From an uncultured Bacteroidota bacterium (GTDB taxonomy: Bacteria > Bacteroidota > Bacteroidia > Chitinophagales > Chitinophagaceae): 33,236 nt of DNA. The notes under the pieces were generated by a model. The model ran no database searches. It saw nothing but the letters and a program-made list of their open reading frames with translations, and was not told the origin of the DNA. Below, in pieces: positions 1-9,500 of this stretch. The stretch covers positions 16,994 to 50,229 of the forward strand of contig CADEDV010000028.1 in the NCBI GenBank assembly GCA_902826165.1, read 5' to 3'. The translations under genes and the position numbers were made by a program. The number at the start of each line of letters is the position of its first letter. The first letter of the stretch is position 1.

Positions 1-1580
1 GCTAAGATAGTGGCTTCATCATATAAATTACCAATGAGAGTAATACTGAGTGGTGAGCCATTCCGGTTAAAGCCAATGGGCATACAAACAACCGGGTGAC
101 CGGTCAGGTTCGTAATGGCAGTCTGGTTACCCGCAAAAGTGGGTACGATCAGTACATCATAATTTTGCATAAACGCATTCATGTCATCACATAGTTTCGA
201 CCGGTAGCGGTTGGCATTGATATATTCCACGGCAGGTACCAGTCTTGAAGTACGGAAGATATTCGGCCAGAAATTTTTATCCTGTCTTTCGATCAGGTCA
301 TCCCGGTCGGTCCGGGTCAGTTCATCAAAAGCAGCGGCTGATTCAGCACTGATCACCACATTCATGATATCAAATGGATAAATGGAAGAATCCGGAAAGC
401 TGATGGCTTTAATGTCTGCGCCCAGCGAACGGTATACATCTAATACTTTTCTTTCTGCTGCATTGCTGTCCAGTCTCCTGAAATAATTAGTTGCATAGCC
501 AATGCGTAATTTTTTCATATCCGCTTTGCCGGTATAATTAAATGCATGATCCACTGAACCCGGATCTTTTCCATCCGTGCCATTGATGACGGAGAAAACA
601 ATGGCTGCATCTTCGGCACTGCGACAGATAGGGCCGACCTTATCCAAACTCCAGCTCAGCACCATGCCACCACTGCGGCTGACCGAACCGAATGTGGGAC
701 GCAATCCTGTTGTGCCACAACGGGTGGAAGGAGAGATGATCGAACCCCAGGTTTCTGTACCAATAGCAAATGGCAATAAACCCGCTGCTGTTGCGGCGGC
801 TGAACCAGCGGAAGAGCCACTGGAGCCCTGTTTTAAATTCCACGGATTTTTAGTGGCGCCGCCAAACCATTTATTATCGAAGGCCAGTGCACCGAGTGAA
901 AGTTTGGCACATAATACCGCCCCGGCATTCCGGAGTTGCTGGTATACATAAGCATCTTCATCGATCACCTGTTCTTTATACGGTGTGCTGCCCCAGGTTG
1001 TTTTTGTTCCTTTCACGGCAAACAGGTCTTTCAACCCATAAGGGATACCATGCAGCGGGCCCTTGTAAATTCCTTTCTTTAATTCATTATCGGCCTGCCG
1101 GGCCTGTTGCAGGGCGATATCTTCTGTTAAGGAGATAACACATTGCAATGTATCACCCCATTTCTTCAGGCGGTTGATGAAAAAAGTGGTCAGTTCAACT
1201 GAGCTGATCTTTTTATTTTTTACCAGGGAAGCTAACTGCGGCAGTGAATAAAACGCCAATTCATTCCGGTTGGCAGGCAACTGAACGTTAGCCGGTATGT
1301 TCCAGCTGATGGTTGTTTTTTGCAGGGGTATCTTTTTCCCAATTGCCGGGTTGAATGCAAAAGGGTAGGCCAGCTTGTTCGGCGGATACAATTTATGCAT
1401 GGCATAATAGATATCCCTATTCTCTTTCAATCCATCGAGCATGGAATCCACTTCTGCATCGGTGAACGAAAGATCATAGAGGGATAATGCATCTTTCACG
1501 AGTTGGATGGAATCGGTTTTTGTTTGTGCTGTGCTTGAAAGGAACAGCAACGAACAGCAGGCAGCTACTAAAAATCTCAT
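1..1580 (-). CDS. Secreted amidase (amidase signature family), C-terminus cut by window edge
   Basis: The frame is open from an ATG at 1580 to the left edge, giving about 526 residues with no stop, so the C-terminus lies outside the window. The N-terminus (MRFLVAACCSLLFLSSTAQ) is a Sec signal peptide, so the enzyme acts outside the cytoplasm. The amidase-signature Ser-cisSer-Lys triad is visible: Lys184 in GLKDLF, cis-Ser256 in GSSGSSAGS and nucleophile Ser280 in TETWGSI, with the 24-residue Ser-Ser spacing known from GatA and FAAH. The family hydrolyses amide bonds; the substrate cannot be told from sequence. The export signal and a roughly 100-residue N-terminal extension argue against GatA itself. 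It is divergent from the peptidase gene at 1645, with 64 bases between the two starts. Confidence 0.9.
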   Translation of the reverse strand, partial: MRFLVAACCSLLFLSSTAQTKTDSIQLVKDALSLYDLSFTDAEVDSMLDGLKENRDIYYAMHKLYPPNKLAYPFAFNPAIGKKIPLQKTTISWNIPANVQLPANRNELAFYSLPQLASLVKNKKISSVELTTFFINRLKKWGDTLQCVISLTEDIALQQARQADNELKKGIYKGPLHGIPYGLKDLFAVKGTKTTWGSTPYKEQVIDEDAYVYQQLRNAGAVLCAKLSLGALAFDNKWFGGATKNPWNLKQGSSGSSAGSAAATAAGLLPFAIGTETWGSIISPSTRCGTTGLRPTFGSVSRSGGMVLSWSLDKVGPICRSAEDAAIVFSVINGTDGKDPGSVDHAFNYTGKADMKKLRIGYATNYFRRLDSNAAERKVLDVYRSLGADIKAISFPDSSIYPFDIMNVVISAESAAAFDELTRTDRDDLIERQDKNFWPNIFRTSRLVPAVEYINANRYRSKLCDDMNAFMQNYDVLIVPTFAGNQTAITNLTGHPVVCMPIGFNRNGSPLSITLIGNLYDEATIL

Positions 1581-1621
1581 ACAATTGGTTTTGCGTTGAC
1601 TGAAATTAAAAGTAAAATCAA

Positions 1622-1629
1622 TACCTTTT
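1622..1629 (+). promoter_or_regulatory. Possible Bacteroidota -7 box for the peptidase gene
   Basis: TACCTTTT matches seven of eight positions of the Bacteroidota consensus TAnnTTTG. It lies 15 bases before the ATG at 1645, so any leader would be very short. I see no clear upstream TTTG partner, so this is a weak call. Confidence 0.25.
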
Positions 1630-1644
1630 CCTAAAATCACCGGT

Positions 1645-2676
1645 ATGAGAAAGATATTGTTTGTCCTGTTAGCCGTTATTATCGTTTCCTGTCAGCCAAC
1701 TTCAACAAAGAAGGAAGGAGGGGATATGCCGGTGGCGGCCTATTTCAATTATGGTGACAGCAGTGTGAGGCTGGCAGGGATCAAAATGATTCCCATTTCT
1801 ACCCCCGTTGGCACTTTTAAAGTATGGACCAAACGATTTGGCAACAATCCCCGGATCAAAATATTGTTACTGCATGGCGGCCCGGCCATGACGCATGAGT
1901 ACATGGAATGTTTTGAAAGCTTTTTCCCGGAACAGGGATTTGAATTCTATGAATATGACCAGTTGGGTTCCTATTACAGTGACCAGCCGAAGGACAGCAG
2001 CCTCTGGACAACAGAACGTTTTGTGGAAGAAGTGGAGCAGGTAAGGACAGCACTGGGTATTAATAAAGATAATTTTTACCTGCTGGGCAATTCATGGGGT
2101 GGTATTCTGGCGATGCAATATGCGTTGAAATACCAGGACAATTTAAAAGGGCTGATGATTTGTAATATGATGGCGAGCTGCCCTGAATATGGGAAGTATG
2201 CCGAAGAAGTATTAGCGAAACAATTGAAACCGGAAGTGTTGTCAGAAATAAAAGCAATTGAAGCAAAAGGAGATTTTGCAAACCCCCGTTATATGGAATT
2301 GCTGATCCCGAATTTCTATAAAGAGCATTTATGTCGCCTGGAAGAATGGCCTGATGGATTTAATCGTTCGATGAAACATGCCAACGGGGAGATATACACG
2401 ATGATGCAGGGACCTTCGGAGTTTGGCATTGCAGGACGATTGGCCAATTGGGATGTAAAGAACCGGCTTAAAGAAATCAAAGTGCCCACGCTGATGGTAG
2501 GTGCAAAGCATGATACGATGGATCCCAAAGCCATGGAAGAACAAAGCAAGCTAGTACAAAAAGGCCGTTATCTCTATTGCCCCAATGGCAGTCACCTGGC
2601 GATGTGGGATGATCAAAAAGTATTTATGGAGGGAGTTATCCAATTTATCAACGATGTTGATGCAGGAACTTTTTAA
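1645..2676 (+). CDS. Proline iminopeptidase-like alpha/beta hydrolase lipoprotein (peptidase S33)
   Basis: This 343-aa protein starts with a lipoprotein signal peptide whose lipobox ends in VSC at Cys16, so it is probably anchored in the envelope. The alpha/beta-hydrolase features are all present: the HGGP oxyanion motif at 77-80, the nucleophile elbow GNSWGG with Ser150, an acid in GAKHD (Asp290), and His317 in NGSHLA. HGGP followed by a GxSxGG elbow is typical of the proline iminopeptidase family, which removes N-terminal proline from peptides. Some members hydrolyse other amides or esters, so the substrate is inferred. Length and domain order are normal and nothing looks broken. A role in extracellular peptide use alongside the divergent amidase is possible but unproven. 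Confidence 0.85.
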   Translation: MRKILFVLLAVIIVSCQPTSTKKEGGDMPVAAYFNYGDSSVRLAGIKMIPISTPVGTFKVWTKRFGNNPRIKILLLHGGPAMTHEYMECFESFFPEQGFEFYEYDQLGSYYSDQPKDSSLWTTERFVEEVEQVRTALGINKDNFYLLGNSWGGILAMQYALKYQDNLKGLMICNMMASCPEYGKYAEEVLAKQLKPEVLSEIKAIEAKGDFANPRYMELLIPNFYKEHLCRLEEWPDGFNRSMKHANGEIYTMMQGPSEFGIAGRLANWDVKNRLKEIKVPTLMVGAKHDTMDPKAMEEQSKLVQKGRYLYCPNGSHLAMWDDQKVFMEGVIQFINDVDAGTF

Positions 2677-2725
2677 TTCTTTTCCTTTAATTTAAATGAT
2701 CACCTGTTTTCCTGTTTAAACGGGC

Positions 2726-2733
2726 TAATTTTG
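2726..2733 (+). promoter_or_regulatory. Bacteroidota -7 promoter box (TAnnTTTG)
   Basis: TAATTTTG matches TAnnTTTG exactly and lies 19 bases before the ATG at 2753, a suitable place for the housekeeping promoter of the dehydrogenase gene. A T-rich stretch about 20 bases upstream could be the -33 element. Confidence 0.45.
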
Positions 2734-2752
2734 ATATCCGCAACTGAATAGT

Positions 2753-5671
2753 ATGGAATTGCCATTCGCACAACTCGGACAAAAATTAACCGGCTTACTT
2801 TTTTTTGATAACTCCGCCATTCACCAGGCACAGTTACTGGCTTATTCAACGGATGCATCGGTGTACCAGGAAAAACCGTTAGCCGTTGCGATCCCTTTTA
2901 ATACAGCCGATATTCAGCAACTGATCGTATTTGCCAATGAAAATAAGCTGACACTGATACCAAGAGCCGCCGGAACTTCTTTGGCAGGGCAGGTGGTGGG
3001 GAACGGGATCGTGGTGGATATATCTAAATATTTTACAAAGATCCTGGAAGTAAATAAGGAAGAGAAATGGGTACGGGTGCAACCCGGTGTGATCAGGGAT
3101 GACCTGAATTTTCATTTGCGACCCTATGGATTGATGTTTGGCCCGGAAACATCCACGGCCAGCAGGGCTATGATCGGGGGTATGCTGGGAAATAATTCCT
3201 GCGGTTTGCATAGTATCGTGTGGGGTTCGGTAAGAGATCATGTGCAGGAAGTGAAAGCTTTACTGAGTGATGGATCTGAAGTGGTATTTAAAGCGGAAGA
3301 TATTCCGGTAAATAATCAAGCATCATCACTGAAAGAAAAAATTTACCATGACCTGTGCCAGTTATTAGGAGATAAACATAATCAACAACTCATCCGGGAT
3401 ACTTTTCCTAAACCAATTATCCGAAGAAGGAATACAGGTTATGCACTGGATAGTTTACTGGCCATGCAGCCGTTTACAGGAAATGGTGAACCTTTTAATG
3501 TATGCAAACTCCTGGCGGGTTCAGAAGGTACACTGGCTTTTATCACCGAAATAAAGATCGGGTTGCTTGATCTGCCACCGAAAGAAACAGCGGTTGTATG
3601 TATTCATTGTCATTCCATCATTGAATCGCTGAAAGCAAATATTGTAGCGTTGAAGCACCAGCCAATGGCATCCGAGCTGGTGGATAAATATATCATGGAT
3701 TTTACCATTGGTCATCCTGAATACAGTAAGAACCGGTTTTTTATTGAGGGTGATCCTGCGGCAATATTGATGGTGGAGTTTATGGAGCATGATGCCATTA
3801 CAGTGCAGCAAAAAGCAAAGCAACTGATCTTATCATTACAAGAAGCAGGATTGGGCTATGCTTTTCCTGTATTATATAATGAGCAAACCAAATTTGCCTG
3901 GGATGTGCGGAAAGCCGGTCTCGGTTTATTGCGCAACCTGAAAGGAGATACACAGCCCGTGAATTTAATTGAAGACTGTGCGGTGAGTACCGATGAACTC
4001 CCGGATTATATTGCTGATCTGCAGGACGTATTACAAAAGCACAAGGTCAATGCTTCTTATTATGCACATGCCGGTGCAGGTGAGTTGCATGTGGAGCCGA
4101 TGGTGAATTTAAAATCAGCAGCAGGGCTAAAGACATTCAGGAATATCCTGGCTGATACGGTGGAACTCGTTAAGAAATATAAAGGCTCTTTATCCGGTGA
4201 ACATGGTGATGGCAGGTTGCGGGGAGAGTATATCGCTAACGTGGTGGGAGCGGAGACCTATCAATTATTTGAACAGGTGAAAGCTATTTTTGATCCCAAT
4301 AGTATTTTCAATGCCGGAAAGATAACGGCTACGGCTGCCATGGATACCCATTTACGGGTGCAGCAAAAGCCAGCCGGAAGAACCATAAAAACAACTTTTG
4401 ATTTCTCCAATGAAGATGGGATATTAAGGCTGGCAGAAAAATGTTCCGGTTCCGGTGATTGCCGGAAGATGCCCATTTCCGGTGGCACGATGTGCCCCAG
4501 TTATATGGCCACCAGGCTGGAAAAAGATACCACGAGAGCAAGGGCCAACCTGCTAAGACAGTTCTTGAGCAACGAAGTGGATGAGCAACCTTTCAATCAT
4601 CAGGAGATCAAAGAGATCATGGACCTGTGTTTGAGTTGCAAGGGATGTAAGACAGAGTGCCCCTCAGGTGTGGATGTGGCGAAGATGAAGGCAGAGTTTC
4701 TACAACAGTATTATGATAAGAATGGTATCCCGTTCAGGGCAAAGCTGATCGCCAACTTCAGCAAGCAGATGAAACTGGTATCGAAATTCCCGGGACTGTT
4801 CAATTGGTTTTATGGTGTTAAGTTCTTTCGGCAGACAGCTAACCGGTTAGTTGGTTTCCATCCTGACAGGACGATGCCTGCATTAGGCAAGGAAACTTTG
4901 CTGCATTGGTATAAGAAACATGCTGCAAAGAAATCAACAAAGCAACTTTATTTCTTTTGCGATGAGTTTACCAATTACAACGATTCGGAAATTGGTAAGA
5001 AAGCGATTTTGCTCTTAGAAGCGTTGGGTTATGAAGTGATCATTCCTTTACACCAGGAAAGCGGCCGTACCTATTTATCAAAGGGATTGGTGGAAAAAGC
5101 TGCTGCTATTGCCAATACCAATATTGAATTATTATCCGGCCTGGTTTCATTAGCCACACCACTAATCGGTATTGAGCCTTCAGCGATACTCAGCTTCCGG
5201 GATGAGTATATTGACCTGGCGGATGAAAAAAATAAAACATCAGCCCAATCATTAGCGGCTAATTCATTTACCATCGAAGAATTTTTATCGAAGCAGTCAG
5301 CGGCTGATCTTATTGATAGAAATTTGTTCACTACTGAACATAGAGAACTGCATGTTCATGGCCATTGTTACCAGAAAGCATTATCCAGCCAGCAATCCAT
5401 ACTGGATACCGTGCAACTACCTGTTCATTATAAAGCTACACTGATCCCGTCAGGTTGTTGCGGTATGGCGGGTGGTTTTGGATACGAACAAGAGCATTAT
5501 GAAATTTCACAACAAGTGGGAGAGCTGGTTCTCTTCCCGGCTGTAAGGGCGGTGCCAGAAAATGGTATCATCGTTGCTTCCGGAACTTCCTGCCGTCACC
5601 AGGTGAAAGATGGCACTCAAAAAAAAGCACTTCACCCGGTGGAAGTGTTGTTTGATGCGTTGGTGAAATAA
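2753..5671 (+). CDS. FAD-linked oxidase / Fe-S fusion dehydrogenase (YdiJ-like, 2-hydroxyacid type)
   Basis: This 972-aa single-chain enzyme has an FAD-binding (PCMH-type) domain at about 35-230, including PRAAGTSLAGQ from residue 70. An FAD-oxidase C-terminal substrate domain follows at about 260-535. Two ferredoxin-like cysteine groups come next (Cys564, Cys570, Cys581; then C626xxCxxCxxxCP). The end is a CCG/heterodisulfide-reductase-like domain with HCYQKAL near 868 and GCCGMAGGFGYE near 901. This is the architecture of E. coli YdiJ and of fused D-lactate/glycolate dehydrogenases. They oxidise a D-2-hydroxyacid and pass electrons through Fe-S clusters to an acceptor. The exact substrate (D-2-hydroxyglutarate, D-lactate or glycolate) cannot be read from sequence. 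There is no signal peptide, so it is cytoplasmic or peripheral at the membrane. Confidence 0.88.
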   Translation: MELPFAQLGQKLTGLLFFDNSAIHQAQLLAYSTDASVYQEKPLAVAIPFNTADIQQLIVFANENKLTLIPRAAGTSLAGQVVGNGIVVDISKYFTKILEVNKEEKWVRVQPGVIRDDLNFHLRPYGLMFGPETSTASRAMIGGMLGNNSCGLHSIVWGSVRDHVQEVKALLSDGSEVVFKAEDIPVNNQASSLKEKIYHDLCQLLGDKHNQQLIRDTFPKPIIRRRNTGYALDSLLAMQPFTGNGEPFNVCKLLAGSEGTLAFITEIKIGLLDLPPKETAVVCIHCHSIIESLKANIVALKHQPMASELVDKYIMDFTIGHPEYSKNRFFIEGDPAAILMVEFMEHDAITVQQKAKQLILSLQEAGLGYAFPVLYNEQTKFAWDVRKAGLGLLRNLKGDTQPVNLIEDCAVSTDELPDYIADLQDVLQKHKVNASYYAHAGAGELHVEPMVNLKSAAGLKTFRNILADTVELVKKYKGSLSGEHGDGRLRGEYIANVVGAETYQLFEQVKAIFDPNSIFNAGKITATAAMDTHLRVQQKPAGRTIKTTFDFSNEDGILRLAEKCSGSGDCRKMPISGGTMCPSYMATRLEKDTTRARANLLRQFLSNEVDEQPFNHQEIKEIMDLCLSCKGCKTECPSGVDVAKMKAEFLQQYYDKNGIPFRAKLIANFSKQMKLVSKFPGLFNWFYGVKFFRQTANRLVGFHPDRTMPALGKETLLHWYKKHAAKKSTKQLYFFCDEFTNYNDSEIGKKAILLLEALGYEVIIPLHQESGRTYLSKGLVEKAAAIANTNIELLSGLVSLATPLIGIEPSAILSFRDEYIDLADEKNKTSAQSLAANSFTIEEFLSKQSAADLIDRNLFTTEHRELHVHGHCYQKALSSQQSILDTVQLPVHYKATLIPSGCCGMAGGFGYEQEHYEISQQVGELVLFPAVRAVPENGIIVASGTSCRHQVKDGTQKKALHPVEVLFDALVK

Positions 5672-5758
5672 TACGTAGAACAGCAAGGAATATAAATGCT
5701 AAAGATCGCTTCAGGTAACCAGCCTTTGAAGCCCGGACTCAGCTGCCGACAGGCAGAT

Positions 5759-5794
5759 TTAAACCTCCTGGCCTGGTTTAAGTTTTATTTTTTA
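5759..5794 (+). terminator. Possible terminator of the FAD/Fe-S dehydrogenase gene
   Basis: A seven-base stem (TTAAACC / GGTTTAA, nine-base loop) is followed by an interrupted T run. It lies between convergent genes and overlaps the stop codon of the response regulator, so it may serve one or both strands. A smaller CTGCC/GGCAG hairpin lies just upstream. Confidence 0.45.
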
Positions 5795-6530
5795 ATACTT
5801 CCATTACATCCTCCTTTCTTCTCCTCGAAATCTCCACTTTGGAGGTATCTGACATGGTAAGCATACCATCTGTCATGTAGTTTACAATATGGGTCTTATT
5901 CACCAGGTGCGATTTATGCACCCGTAAAAAACCATACCTGAAAAGAATATCCTCATAGTTCTTAATAGTATAGGCTGTTAGCAACGACGTATTGTCAGCG
6001 AAGAAAAATTTAGTGTAGCTCCCTTCCCCCTGTAAACGGATAATATCTTCCGGTTTATAAAAAAAAGTACCTTGTAAAGTAGGTAACGCCAGTTTGAAAT
6101 CCTTTTTATCTTTTACATTCAGATTATACATGAAGTTATTATACAAGGGTTCTGCGACTATAGAACCGCTTTGCTTTTCAAGAAAACGATTAAAGGCATT
6201 TTGCAGTTCATCTGCATCAATGGGTTTAAGTAAATAATCCAGGGCACTAAAGCGAATGGCATCAATGGCGTACTCGTCATGTGCTGTAGTGAAAATGATA
6301 CTGAAATTAAATAGCTCCACTTTTTTCAGCAGCTCAAATCCATTCATAAGCGGCATTTGTATATCTATAAATAACAGCTGTGGCTTAAACTGCTTTATTA
6401 AAAGCAGACCCTCATAAGGATCGGTGGTAGTTTTAATATTTGTTATTGCAGGAGCGTAGTGTTTAATCATCAGTGACAGAGTTTGTAACGCTGTCACTTC
6501 ATCATCTATTATCAATGCTTTTATATTCAT
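5778..6530 (-). CDS. LytTR-family response regulator (LytR/AlgR type)
   Basis: This 250-aa protein has an N-terminal receiver domain. Visible residues are the acidic pair Asp9-Asp10, the phospho-acceptor Asp56 in FIDIQMP, Thr81 and Lys102 in LLKPID. The C-terminal LytTR DNA-binding domain covers about 149-247 and includes the typical FLRVHKSHLVN segment. The start ATG overlaps the stop of the upstream kinase gene as ATGA (6527-6530), so the two are translationally coupled and very probably form one signalling pair. The regulator would be phosphorylated by the LytS-type kinase domain and bind direct repeats upstream of its targets. The targets are not evident; the surface-protein genes just upstream in the same orientation are candidates by position only. 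Confidence 0.92.
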   Translation of the reverse strand: MNIKALIIDDEVTALQTLSLMIKHYAPAITNIKTTTDPYEGLLLIKQFKPQLLFIDIQMPLMNGFELLKKVELFNFSIIFTTAHDEYAIDAIRFSALDYLLKPIDADELQNAFNRFLEKQSGSIVAEPLYNNFMYNLNVKDKKDFKLALPTLQGTFFYKPEDIIRLQGEGSYTKFFFADNTSLLTAYTIKNYEDILFRYGFLRVHKSHLVNKTHIVNYMTDGMLTMSDTSKVEISRRRKEDVMEVLKNKT

Positions 6531-9500
6531 GATTTTTTGGTTCCTATAAATATTTTTAAAATCACCTGTGTGCCCTGTACAAAGCCGTTAGTGTCAGTAA
6601 TGTCGGAAATGATCACTTCAAAAGGCTTATCGTACTGGTTGCGGAGCAATTGCAAACGTTGCTCTACAATAGACATGCCTTTGGATTCATGCAAAATAGT
6701 ACTTGCAACAGCCTGTTTTAACCCGGCGGAGGCGGTCCGGCCAATTCCATTATCCCGTATTGTGGCCTGTAAAATATCTTCTGTGAGCAAATCAAAAAAA
6801 ATACTCAGGCAACGGTCTGTTTGACGTGGCATTAAGCCATGCCAAATAGCATTTTCCACAAAAGGCTGCAGCATCATAGGCGGGATTAAAATTTCCACCG
6901 GTTCAATTTCTTCGGCCATTGTTATTTTATAACTGAAGGTCCCTCCAAGCCGGTTTTGTTCCAGTTCCAGGTACGAATTCAGTATGCCTGTTTCCTTCTC
7001 CAGGGATATAAACTGCTGGTTGCTGCAATGAAGTATTTCCCTTTGCAGTTTAGAAAATTTAGAAAGATACTTATTGGCCTCTATTACGTTGCCCTGCATG
7101 ATATAGTGCTGTACACTGTTGAGTGCATTAAAAATGAAATGAGGGTTCATCTGCATCCGCAGTGCCGTGAGCTGTGATGTGGCAAAATCTTTATGCAGGC
7201 GTAGTACTTCTATTTCCTTCTCCCTAGAAATGCCCTCTGCTATTATGGTTTTAAATTTACCGGCGCACAGGGAGGCTATCGTGGTGAGCAGCTGCAAATG
7301 TCTGTCGGTGTAAAAGTTTTTACTGCTGTGTTCGCTGTCTATCACGCCAATTACAGTGCCGTCAATAGCAACCGGAACAGCAATCTCCGACATGCGCCTA
7401 GCATCATCTGTAATGTACCGTTCATCCAACGAGGTATCATTCACAATTTCAGCCCGGCCATTTAGTGCCACATGACCCACAATGCCTTTACCAACAGGTA
7501 TTTCAATGGCGTTAATGATATTATTCCTGTCTGTTGTTTTTGGCCCCCAGGCTGCTTTTTGTACTAATGTATTTTTTTTAGTATCCAGCAGGTAAATGAC
7601 ACAGTCTTCAAAATCCAGTTTTGAAATACAATTTTTGGCAACATCCCATAAAATATCATCGGTATTATTAATACTGTTAAGCGATGTGGCAAAATGGGTA
7701 ATTATTTTTTCTATTTCTAACTGATTCCTGTAGTTCGCAGCTTTCAATTTTTGTAATGTTGTTTTGGCTGTTTCTCTTTCCCTGATTTTTTTTATCCTGT
7801 AACGGATGAATAAAAGGATACAGAGCCCCGCCACGGTTATCATCAGCACTACAAACCACCAGGTCTTCCAGAAAGGAGGGATGATAGTAAAATTATAAAC
7901 GGCATCGTTTGCACTCCAGGTGCCCTTACTATTTAGTGCTTTTACTCTGAATACATAATCGCCGGGTGAAAGATTCTCAAAACTGATGCTCCGCAGCTTT
8001 CCACAATATACCCAGTTGGTATCCAATCCCTCTAATTTATAGTAATACCGGGTATTTTCAGGGTTTTCAAAAGCGATCGCCGTAAAATTAAAATTGAAAG
8101 AATTGTCAGTATAGCTGAATTCGTTTTTTGACAGTTGCTGAGTAAAGGGGTAACCGGCAGTTAAGCGATTGTTTTTTAGCGGCCTTATTTCGGTGATATA
8201 AACAGCTGGCGCCGTATTGTTACTTAACAGTTGTGCAGGGTCAAAAGAGGTTACTCCCAGCGTTGTAGCAGTCCAAATAGTGTTGTCGGCCGCCTGGAGC
8301 ATAGTAATATAACTGTAGCCTGATTTTATAAATCCATCCGACTCATCAAAATTTAAAACCCTGTTTTTATACGCTTGCTGCCTGTCAATAACGCTGAGCC
8401 CGGTGGAACTGCCCGCCCAGATATTATTTTTTTTATCTGCCAGCAGTGTTAAGTAATGCAGGGTGTTAAGGCCATCAGATTCTGTAAACCGCTGCTCAAT
8501 TTCCAGTTTATTATCTTTCGTAAAGGCACATTGCAAGATCCCTTCACCTGGTGCAGCCACCCACACTTTGCCTTCTTTGTCTTTTAGTAAAAAATTTACA
8601 GAAAGCTGTTTGCCAGCCAACGAAAATTTATGGAGTGAGTCATTATGCAAATAAAAAAGACCTTCTTCGCCTCCTATCCAGATTTTGCCGTCAGGAGCTT
8701 CTATGCCCGAAAAGAATTTTGCATAGGTAGTAGTGTTGGGCTTATAAAGAAACTTCTTAAATGAAATTTTGTTACCGGCTGTAACTTCGATCTCACTCAT
8801 TCCTGCATCGCCAACAATATATAATTGGCCGCGGCTTGTTTTTATAAAATGATAAACAGAGTTATCATGCAACCCGTTTTCTATAGTATACCTTTCTGCC
8901 TTTCCATTTCTTACTAATACCAGCCCCTGGTAGCCACTAGCTAGCCAGAGCCAGCCCCTGTCATCTTCATACATTGCTTTAATTTCTGCACTGGGTACTA
9001 TTTTGTCTTTTATAAGCCGGAAGGAGCTTCCCTGCTTTTCTAGAATTTTACCAAAGTTTGCACCTAATAACAGCTTACCGCTTTTTAACTGTGCCAGCGA
9101 ATAAAAATCACTATATGAGGATGCTTCAGTAATAGCATATGCGGTAAAGAGAGAAGGCTTTATCTTAATTAGCCCATCGCCGGAAGCGACCCAAAAAAAG
9201 TCAGTTTCTTCTAAAACAGCAGTCGCCCATACCAGGTATTTATCCAAGAGTTTGAGCGATGCAGATACGGTGCCGCTTTGCGGATGAAAATAAAAGGCAC
9301 CTCTTGTGCCTACGTACCAGGTACCTGGATTATTATCTTCATCACCGGGCTTGTATAAATCCAACGGGGTATACTGCGTAATAATTCCGTTTTCGATTTT
9401 ATTTATCTCTGTACTGACTGCATCAAAATATACAATTGACTTGCTTACAGGGAAAAGGGAGAGTATTTTATCCCTGCTGTTGGAAATGGTATGCACTACC

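Noticed and set aside
577-951. A 124-aa open frame on the plus strand
   Set aside because: It lies entirely opposite the amidase gene, which has a complete catalytic triad; it has no recognisable features.
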